From: SMWC01 sp964466315
GTDB lineage: Bacteria > Pseudomonadota > Gammaproteobacteria > Steroidobacterales > Rariloculaceae
Assembly (NCBI GenBank): GCA_964466315.1
Contig: CAYXNS010000015.1
Location: 1-51,025 of the forward strand
DNA: 51,025 bases
Reading direction: 5' to 3'
Part shown: in pieces, positions 46,093 through 51,025 of the stretch
How the letters are laid out: each line of letters begins with the position of its first letter
Position numbering within the stretch: position 1 is the stretch's first letter
Translations under genes and position numbers: made by a program
Notes under the pieces: generated by a model
Told to the model about the DNA's origin: nothing
The model's database searches: none
The model's input: only the letters and a program-made list of their open reading frames with translations

Positions 46093-46893
46093 ATGCAGTG
46101 GATCGGTAAAGCAGTCGGAGGCGCGCTCGGTTTCGCCGTAGCCGGCCCATACCGCCTCATCGGCCTAGCCGTAGGGGTACTGCTCGGGCACCAGTTCGAT
46201 ATGGGGTTGAGTTCCCGGCAGGCCGCGCGGGGCCGAGTCGGGTTCGGTTCCGAGAAAATCCAACAACTGTTCTTCGAAATGACCTTCACGTTGATGGGTC
46301 ACATCGCGAAGGTCGACGGCCGCGTCTCCGAGGCAGATATCCGGGTTGCACGTCGCATCATGCACAGCATGGCGTTATCGCCCGAGCAGGTTCAACGGGC
46401 GATCGCCTACTTTACGGCGGGCAAGAGTGCGGACTTTCGCCGGGTGGAGAGTTTGCGCCGGCTGCACGATCGGCTGCGCGGCCGGCGGGATCTGATCAGG
46501 GCGTTCATGGAGATCCAGATGCAGGCCGCACTGGCCATAGGCTCGATCAGTAAGGCAAAAAGAGAACTGCTGTGGCTGGTCGCCAGATCTCTCGGCATGG
46601 GCCGCGTCGAACTCGCGCAGGTGGAGGCGCTGATACGCGCCCAGCAGTATCGAGCCAGCGGTGAGCGCAGCGGGAAAGTAGCTTTGGAGGATGCGTTTGG
46701 CGTCCTAGGGCTGGAACCGGAGGCGAGCAATCAGGACGTGAAGATCGCCTATAGACGGCTCATGAATCAGCATCATCCTGACAAACTCGTTGCCCGGGGA
46801 TTACCGAAATCGATGATGCGGGTCGCGGAAGAGAAGACGCAGGAGATCCGTGCCGCCTACGAGCGGATCAAGCAGCACCGCGGTTTCAAGTAG
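46093..46893 (+). CDS. djlA: DnaJ-like co-chaperone DjlA
   Basis: 266 residues. An N-terminal membrane segment (GALGFAVAGPYRLIGLAVGV, about 10-29) is followed by a TerB-like helical domain (about 55-175, FEMTFTLMGHIAKVDGRVSEAD) and a C-terminal J domain (about 199-266) with the HPD motif in MNQHHPDKL. This is the DjlA arrangement: the J domain faces the cytosol and stimulates DnaK; in E. coli it is tied to envelope stress via Rcs. It is divergent from purC. Its TAG stop forms the first bases of element R6. Confidence 0.95.
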   Translation: MQWIGKAVGGALGFAVAGPYRLIGLAVGVLLGHQFDMGLSSRQAARGRVGFGSEKIQQLFFEMTFTLMGHIAKVDGRVSEADIRVARRIMHSMALSPEQVQRAIAYFTAGKSADFRRVESLRRLHDRLRGRRDLIRAFMEIQMQAALAIGSISKAKRELLWLVARSLGMGRVELAQVEALIRAQQYRASGERSGKVALEDAFGVLGLEPEASNQDVKIAYRRLMNQHHPDKLVARGLPKSMMRVAEEKTQEIRAAYERIKQHRGFK

Positions 46894-46895
46894 AA

Positions 46896-46948
46896 AAAAA
46901 GGGCCGAGGAATAAAGGGACACAGCCCCTTTATTCCTCGGCCCTTTTT
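46896..46948. terminator. Long perfect hairpin downstream of djlA (R6)
   Basis: Two perfect 23-base arms (46896-46918 and 46926-46948) with a 7-base loop; A-run before and T-run after the stem, so it reads as an intrinsic terminator on both strands, suited to convergent djlA and crp. The tip holds the dispersed core GGGACACAGCCCC at 46916-46928. The segment AATAAAGGG...CCCCTTTATT is shared with element R4. Confidence 0.85.
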
Positions 46949-46962
46949 CTTTGTCTTTCCAG

Positions 46963-47646
46963 CTACGCCAGTCGTCTAACCGCCTCTCTGCGGGGCTTCG
47001 GCGGCTCTCTATGTGCGTTAAAGACGACGATGGTCTTACCGTGGGCGCTTACGAGTCCTTGTTCCTCGAGCACCTTCAGGACGCGACCCGCCATCTCGCG
47101 TGAACAGCCGACGAGTCTCGACAGTTCCTGACGCGAGACCTTGATCTGCATTCCGTCCGGATGGGTCATGGCATCGGGTTCGTTGCAGAGGTCCATGATC
47201 GCGTGGGCGACACGTCCGGTGACGTCGACGAACGCCAGGTCACCGAGTTTTCGGTTCGTTCGATCCAGTCTCGCTGCCAGTTGTGTGGCCAGCTCGAAAA
47301 TCAACCCGGGGCTCTCGGAAGCGATCTGGCGAAAACGCGGATAGGTCATCTCGGCGATTTTGCTCTCGGCGCGCGTTCTTACCCACGCACTTCGCGTCGG
47401 TTGCCCGTAGAACAGACCCATCTCGCCGAAGAATTGGCCCTTATTGAGGTAGGCCAGGACTATTTCGTTACCGTCTTCGTCGTCGATCATGACTTCGACC
47501 GAACCGGAGACGATGTAATACATTACATCCGGAAGATCGCCCGCATGAATCATGACGGTCTTCGCAGGAACTGTGCGTACGCGGCAATAGTTTAGAAAGC
47601 GATTGATCGCGGGAATTTCGCTTAAAGGTCGGACGGTATCTTCCAT
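46963..47646 (-). CDS. crp: cAMP receptor protein, CRP/Vfr/Clp type
   Basis: 227 residues. The cyclic-nucleotide domain (about 10-125) has FFGEMGLFYGQPTRSAWVR; Arg85 and Ser86 equal E. coli Arg82/Ser83 that hold cAMP phosphate. Thr130 matches Thr127, but Asn131 replaces Ser128. The DNA-recognition helix CSREMAGRVL keeps Arg183, Glu184 and Arg188 (E. coli 180, 181, 185), the residues that read TGTGA half-sites. The GDLAFVDVTGRVAH and SAHGKTIVV segments also match. GGAG lies 9 bases before ATG 47646. A perfect CRP palindrome sits 72 bases upstream of the start codon. It lies directly downstream of coq7. Confidence 0.95.
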   Translation of the reverse strand: MEDTVRPLSEIPAINRFLNYCRVRTVPAKTVMIHAGDLPDVMYYIVSGSVEVMIDDEDGNEIVLAYLNKGQFFGEMGLFYGQPTRSAWVRTRAESKIAEMTYPRFRQIASESPGLIFELATQLAARLDRTNRKLGDLAFVDVTGRVAHAIMDLCNEPDAMTHPDGMQIKVSRQELSRLVGCSREMAGRVLKVLEEQGLVSAHGKTIVVFNAHREPPKPRREAVRRLA

Positions 47647-47675
47647 GGCTTCACTCTCCGTTTGACGTAATGTAT

Positions 47676-47704
47676 TTTTTAGCCGGTTTGTGAAGCTGTG
47701 ACAA
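47676..47704 (-). promoter_or_regulatory. Predicted sigma70 promoter of crp
   Basis: Read on the minus strand, TTGTCA (47704-47699) and TAAAAA (47681-47676) are separated by 17 bases; five and four of six positions match consensus. A start near 47669 would give a leader of about 22 bases containing the GGAG site. The CRP palindrome is centred about 61.5 bases upstream. Confidence 0.55.
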
Positions 47705-47717
47705 GTATCCAGGGGGG

Positions 47718-47743
47718 TAAGTTGTGACGCAGTTCACAACTTA
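47718..47743. promoter_or_regulatory. Perfect palindromic CRP-binding site
   Basis: TAAGTTGTGA and TCACAACTTA are exact inverted repeats separated by CGCAGT, giving the full consensus TGTGA-N6-TCACA at 47723-47738. It overlaps the coq7 stop codon (47734-47736) and precedes the crp promoter. A further direct TGTGA pair occurs at 47689-47701 (TGTGAAGCTGTGA) over the -35 region. The encoded CRP keeps the residues that read this sequence, so autoregulation is a strong inference. Confidence 0.85.
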
Positions 47744-48372
47744 AGTGCCGTTCGACGCAAAAGTTCACCACCGACAGCCATCAAAGACTTGACGGGTTGG
47801 GGCAGCTCGGTCCCGCCGCGGAGTCTCGCGGTCGTCCCATGATGGGCCTCATCAGCCGCCATCTTGTCGAGAATGGCCCGACTTTTCGTGTCGCTGTCCG
47901 GAAGACGCGTCAGATGGTCGCTGATATGCGCTTCGATCTGGTCTTCGGTCTCGGCGATGAAGCCGAGGCTCGTCCTGTCGCCGGCAGCACCCGCCAAGAG
48001 ACCCAGCATGAAGCTTCCGGCATACCAGACCGGGTCGAGAACGCTCTTGCGGCCGCCGAGTTCCTCAATTCGTTGCGCACACCAGGCGAGATGGTCCTCC
48101 TCCTCGGCGGCGGCTTCGAGCAGATGCTCGCGAGTCTCTTCGGTACGCGCCAGCACGGCTTGACCGCTGTACAGCGCCTGGGCTGCAATTTCGCCCGCAT
48201 GGTTGACTCGCATGAATGCAGCGCTTTCCTCGCGCTCCTTGGCCGTTAGTTCGGGTTCGTCGAGTTCACTGGCAGGAGATGTCCGGGCGGAGGCGGGCGG
48301 AGTAGACAGTGTCCGCAGCGCTTGATCTGCGGTAGCGAGGAGACGGTCTTCGAAGCTGAGCGTCCTGGTCAT
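47734..48372 (-). CDS. coq7: Ubiquinone biosynthesis di-iron hydroxylase Coq7
   Basis: 212 residues. It hydroxylates demethoxyubiquinone late in ubiquinone synthesis. The four-helix di-iron motifs are visible: FMRVNHAGEIAAQALYSGQA, EEEDHLAWCAQRIEEL, then later ETEDQIEAHISDHL and DEAHHGTTA, giving the E, ExxH, E, ExxH pattern. The coq7-crp neighbourhood is known from Pseudomonas and Xanthomonas relatives. No Shine-Dalgarno sequence precedes ATG 48372; a TATAAT lies just upstream, so a leaderless message is possible. Confidence 0.95.
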   Translation of the reverse strand: MTRTLSFEDRLLATADQALRTLSTPPASARTSPASELDEPELTAKEREESAAFMRVNHAGEIAAQALYSGQAVLARTEETREHLLEAAAEEEDHLAWCAQRIEELGGRKSVLDPVWYAGSFMLGLLAGAAGDRTSLGFIAETEDQIEAHISDHLTRLPDSDTKSRAILDKMAADEAHHGTTARLRGGTELPQPVKSLMAVGGELLRRTALKL

Positions 48373-48378
48373 CGTTCT

Positions 48379-48384
48379 ATTATA
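48379..48384 (-). promoter_or_regulatory. Consensus -10 hexamer very near the coq7 start
   Basis: TATAAT on the minus strand ends 6 bases before the ATG at 48372, so a normally placed start site would fall at the A of ATG. No good -35 is seen at 17 bases. It may be a chance match in an AT-rich spot. Confidence 0.35.
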
Positions 48385-48678
48385 ACGAGCCGAGGTGGCT
48401 GGACCGCCTTTCTTGAGGGCATCGAGGCGAAGCCCTTTAGCTGGATCGTTCGCAAAGGGGCGATTCGCAGCTCTCTAACCTGCTTCTGACCGTCCGTTTA
48501 TCGCTGCCACTTCAACCGGTCGTCGCAGCACAGGTGTAATATCTCTCTACCAGTGTCTCGAAGTCCTACGTTTGGCGTGGCCGCTTGTATTCTAGGCTGC
48601 TTGCGGCAGTATCGCGTTACGTCAAGTTAGGGCTGGCAGCAAGGGTTCGATCCGGCTCCCGGAGGCAGTCTCCGCGCC

Positions 48679-48707
48679 TTGCAAGCGCTTGAGCAGGTGC
48701 GTAAAAT
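48679..48707 (+). promoter_or_regulatory. Sigma70 promoter of rplM-rpsI
   Basis: TTGCAA (48679-48684) and TAAAAT (48702-48707) are exactly 17 bases apart, four and five of six consensus matches, followed by a GC-rich discriminator (TCCGCC) typical of stringently controlled ribosomal promoters. The predicted start near 48714 leaves a leader of about 39 bases. The remaining part of the 380-base coq7-rplM gap (48373-48678) shows nothing I can name. Confidence 0.7.
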
Positions 48708-48752
48708 TCCGCCTCTTTGGTCGGCGGCCTCGCCTTAACTCCCAAGCAAGCT

Positions 48753-49181
48753 ATGAAGACATTCTCGGCCAAGCCAGAAGAAGTCCGGCACGACTGGTAT
48801 CTCGTCGACGCCAACGGTAAAACGCTTGGTCGGCTGGCGTCGGAGATTGCCCGGCGCCTGCGTGGGAAACACAAACCCGAATACACGCCGCACGTCGACA
48901 CAGGCGATTATATCGTCGTGATAAATGCCGAGAAGATTCGTGTCACGGGAGCTAAGCTCAAGGACAAGATCTACCATCGGCATACCGGGTATATCGGTAA
49001 TCTCAAGTCCGAATCTCTCGAGCATCTCCTCGAGCGGTCGCCCGAGCGCGTATTGGAGCGCGCTGTCAAAGGCATGTTGCCGCGCAACCCACTCGGGCGG
49101 CAGATGTTCAAGAAACTCAAGGTCGTTCGCGGCACGGACCACCCGCACCAGGCGCAGCAGCCGCAATCGCTGGAGATATAG
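48753..49181 (+). CDS. rplM: 50S ribosomal protein L13
   Basis: 142 residues from ATG 48753, the E. coli length; the open frame extends to 48717 but MKTFSAKPEEVRHDWYLVDA is the usual L13 start. GKTLGRLASEIARRLRGKHKPEYTPHVDTGDYIVVINAEKI and the LPRNPLGRQMFKKLKVV block (split here) identify it. L13 is an early-assembling 50S protein and in E. coli represses its own mRNA; a similar leader control is possible but no structure was identified. It is followed after 3 bases by rpsI. Confidence 0.98.
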   Translation: MKTFSAKPEEVRHDWYLVDANGKTLGRLASEIARRLRGKHKPEYTPHVDTGDYIVVINAEKIRVTGAKLKDKIYHRHTGYIGNLKSESLEHLLERSPERVLERAVKGMLPRNPLGRQMFKKLKVVRGTDHPHQAQQPQSLEI

Positions 49182-49184
49182 GCT

Positions 49185-49577
49185 ATGACTACCGATAGTT
49201 ATTACGGTACAGGACGGCGCAAGACTTCCGCCGCTAGAGTCTTTCTCCGCCCCGGTAAGGGCGAGATCAAGGTTAACGGCCGGGCGCTTGATGTTTTTTT
49301 TGGCAGAGAGACGGCACGTATGATCGTCCGCCAGCCACTCGAACTCTCGCAACTCGAAGGCAAGTTCGACATCCAGGTTCGCGTGACTGGCGGCGGCACG
49401 ACGGGGCAGGCAGGCGCGATCCGGCACGGAATAACCCGCGCGTTGATTTCGTATGACGAGACGCTTCGCCAGCCGTTACGCAAGGCAGGTTTCGTGACTC
49501 GGGATGCCAGAGAGGTCGAGCGCAAGAAGGTCGGCCTCCGCAAAGCTCGCAGAGCTACGCAGTATTCCAAGCGCTAG
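49185..49577 (+). CDS. rpsI: 30S ribosomal protein S9
   Basis: 130 residues, the E. coli length. YYGTGRRKTSAARVFLRPGKG opens the protein; VRVTGGGTTGQAGAIRHGI and GFVTRDAREVERKKVGLRKARRATQYSKR (shown in part) close it. The C-terminal SKR reaches the P-site tRNA. It is coupled to rplM by a 3-base gap. Confidence 0.98.
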   Translation: MTTDSYYGTGRRKTSAARVFLRPGKGEIKVNGRALDVFFGRETARMIVRQPLELSQLEGKFDIQVRVTGGGTTGQAGAIRHGITRALISYDETLRQPLRKAGFVTRDAREVERKKVGLRKARRATQYSKR

Positions 49578-49595
49578 CAGTGTTGATCCCGCGAC

Positions 49596-49669
49596 TGGGG
49601 GATCGTCTAGTGGTAGGACAGCGGACTCTGACTCCGCCAGCGGGGGTTCGAATCCCTCTCCCCCAGCCA
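49596..49669 (+). tRNA. tRNA-Gln (anticodon CTG)
   Basis: The 74-base sequence folds as a cloverleaf: acceptor stem TGGGGGA / TCCCCCA, discriminator G and encoded CCA (49667-49669). The anticodon stem GCGGA / TCCGC encloses loop CTCTGAC with anticodon CTG at 49628-49630. The T-arm has GGTTCGAATC. It decodes CAG. It lies 18 bases after rpsI and before convergent rpiA. A second glutamine tRNA (TTG) is not in the window. Confidence 0.95.
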
Positions 49670-49710
49670 ACTACGCCACGGGCCGCTGGCTCGCCTGCAC
49701 GAGCCTAGCG

Positions 49711-50367
49711 CTAGCGTATCTCCCTGACGCCATCGTCCGAGCTGACCAACAAAATATCGGCCGGTCTCTGTGCGAATAACCCGACAGTAACGACACCGGG
49801 AATCTGATTGAGGCGATTCTCGACTTCGAGTGGATTCAGAATGTTCAAATCATGGACATCCAGAATGTGATTGCCGTTGTCGGTGACGAAGTCGGTTCGC
49901 CAGACCGGGTGGCCTCCCGCTTTGACGAGTTGCCGCGCGACGAACGACTGTGCCATCGGGATCACTTCGATAGGGAGAGGGAAGCGGCCCAGCGTCGCTA
50001 CGAGTTTGGAGTCGTCGACAATGCACACGAACCGTCTGGACGCACCGGCAATAATTTTCTCCCGCGTGAGCGCGCCACCACCGCCTTTAATAAGATGTAG
50101 GTGTTTCGTCGCTTCGTCGGCGCCATCGACATAGAGATCGAGATCACCGGCGCTCGCTAGCTCGGATACCTCGATACCGTGGCTCTGGAGTCGCTCGGTG
50201 GATGCCGCGGAACTCGAGACGACCGTAGATAGATATGCTGCGCACGCAGTGAGAGCGTCGATAAAGAAATTCACTGTACTGCCCGTTCCAACACCGAGCG
50301 ACATGCCCTCATCGAGGTGGTCGATCGCGGCTAGAGCGGCTTGGCGTTTCTTCTCATCTGAGTCCAT
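49711..50367 (-). CDS. rpiA: Ribose-5-phosphate isomerase A
   Basis: 218 residues, E. coli 219. Family motifs are SLGVGTGSTVNFFIDAL, VDGADEATKHLHLIKGGG and ALTREKIIAGASRRFVCI, with the catalytic Glu in LTREK. It interconverts ribose-5-phosphate and ribulose-5-phosphate in the pentose phosphate pathway. It starts just downstream of a strong terminator of the preceding minus-strand gene, so it is likely transcribed from its own promoter or by read-through. Confidence 0.97.
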   Translation of the reverse strand: MDSDEKKRQAALAAIDHLDEGMSLGVGTGSTVNFFIDALTACAAYLSTVVSSSAASTERLQSHGIEVSELASAGDLDLYVDGADEATKHLHLIKGGGGALTREKIIAGASRRFVCIVDDSKLVATLGRFPLPIEVIPMAQSFVARQLVKAGGHPVWRTDFVTDNGNHILDVHDLNILNPLEVENRLNQIPGVVTVGLFAQRPADILLVSSDDGVREIR

Positions 50368-50378
50368 TTCTCACCACC

Positions 50379-50408
50379 AAAAAAAGTGCCCGCACGAAGC
50401 GGGCACTT
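50379..50408 (-). terminator. Intrinsic terminator of the histone-like gene
   Basis: Read on the minus strand, AGTGCCCGC / GCGGGCACT form a 9-bp stem with a 5-base loop (TTCGT), followed by seven or more T residues. It lies 46 bases after the stop of the H1-like gene and 12 bases before rpiA, so it separates the two. Confidence 0.9.
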
Positions 50409-50453
50409 CTGTTTATGTCAGAGCCAGAAGGCTGACATAAGGCATTGAAGAAA

Positions 50454-50813
50454 CTACCGTTTCTTGCGAGAGGCCTTTCTCTTAGCCTTCTTGCGGGTAG
50501 TCTTTCTCTTAGCCTTCTTGCGAGTAGCCTTCTTCTTAGCTTTCTTGCGAGTAGCCTTCTTCTTGGCTTTTTTGCGAGTAGCTTTCTTCTTAGCCTTCTT
50601 CTTGGCTTTTTTGCGAGTAGCTTTCTTCTTAGCCTTTCTCTTAGCTTTCTTGCGTGTTGCCTTCTTCTTCGTCGCCTTCTTGCGAGTAGCCTTCTTACGC
50701 GTCGCCTTCTTCTTGGTCGAGCGTTTCTTGGCTACCTTGCGCCGCACAGTCTTGCGCTTAGCGCTCGCTTTCTTGCGAGAAGTTCGCTTCTTAGAAGCAG
50801 GTTTTTTAGCCAT
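50454..50813 (-). CDS. Lysine-rich histone-H1-like DNA-binding protein
   Basis: 119 residues from ATG 50813, with GGAG 8 bases upstream; the frame is open to 50897 but the extra part lacks the composition. Almost the whole protein is Lys, Arg, Ala and Thr: MAKKPASKKRTSRKKASAKR opens it, then degenerate units of KKATRKKA repeat to the end (KRKASRKKR). This is the composition of histone H1-like proteins such as AlgP and chlamydial Hc, which condense DNA or RNA in a mostly disordered state. The underlying DNA is a near-repeat of CTTGCGAGTAGCC and CTTCTTAG units, so copy number may vary. A consensus-like AT-rich stretch (TATATATAC, minus) lies about 50 bases upstream. Confidence 0.85.
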   Translation of the reverse strand: MAKKPASKKRTSRKKASAKRKTVRRKVAKKRSTKKKATRKKATRKKATKKKATRKKAKRKAKKKATRKKAKKKAKKKATRKKAKKKATRKKAKKKATRKKAKRKTTRKKAKRKASRKKR

Positions 50814-51025
50814 GGGTAGTCTCCGTGTCGGGGTTAACCGCGGTTGAGTATATATAAAAGGATCGAAAATTCCAGCGAGTTTCAATTTTTCGCACATGCA
50901 CTTCCGTGTGAGTTATGCAGACAGCGTAAGCAGCTGCATACTTGATGAAGTCGAACGATGAAAACTCGAATTCATCTCTGTTAATGCATGGCGAACTGAA
51001 TAACGAAACACTAACAAGAATTCGC

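Noticed and set aside
50460..50800. Tandem repeat that might be a CRISPR array or satellite
   Set aside because: The repeats are coding for a Lys-rich protein, have no constant spacer length and no cas genes are near.

Overview
The window is a chromosomal segment of a Gammaproteobacterium, probably a free-living or uncultured lineage. The evidence is gene order: the end of the alpha ribosomal operon (rpsK-rpsD-rpoA-rplQ), miaB-ybeZ-ybeY-corC-lnt, holA-nadD-rsfS-rlmH, maf-rng-yhdP-nit-tldD with pmbA nearby, coq7-crp, and rplM-rpsI. An outer membrane is implied by lptE, lnt and yhdP. Base composition is moderately GC rich and coding density is high. No plasmid or phage genes, CRISPR array or intact transposase gene was seen.

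Layout: 1-2409 is the alpha operon, closed by a large palindrome. 2511-5232 (minus) holds a small kinase translationally coupled to an isoprenylcysteine-methyltransferase-like membrane protein, then a prolidase. 5403-8063 holds gamma-glutamyltransferase and trpS. 8064-14649 is an accessory island: secreted beta-propellers, two Tat-exported amidohydrolases, a secreted protein of unknown function, and at least four broken genes. 14650-23650 holds uvrA/ssb (divergent) and the miaB-to-lnt operon, in which ybeY and corC are one open reading frame. 23608-32071 holds leuS (minus, overlapping the lnt end), lptE, hisI, cysS, yidD, a Trm112-like gene, holA, nadD, rsfS and rlmH. 32157-40420 holds maf, rng, yhdP, a nitrilase-like amidase and tldD. 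40469-46893 holds an ExeA-type ATPase with an FHA domain, purE, pmbA, a BrkB-family protein, purC and djlA. 46963-48372 holds crp and coq7. 48753-50813 holds rplM, rpsI, tRNA-Gln, rpiA and a lysine-rich histone-H1-like protein.

The most interesting signals are these. (1) A perfect 26-bp palindrome with the TGTGA-N6-TCACA CRP consensus lies upstream of crp, centred at about -61.5 from a predicted promoter, and the encoded protein keeps the DNA-contacting residues, so class I autoregulation is predicted. (2) YbeY and CorC are fused. (3) A dispersed element with a 13-base core, GGGA-NNN-(A/G)GCCCC, sits at five gene ends, usually inside a long hairpin and often touching a stop codon. (4) The trpS-uvrA island is visibly decaying. 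(5) One amidohydrolase lacks a conserved metal-ligand histidine.
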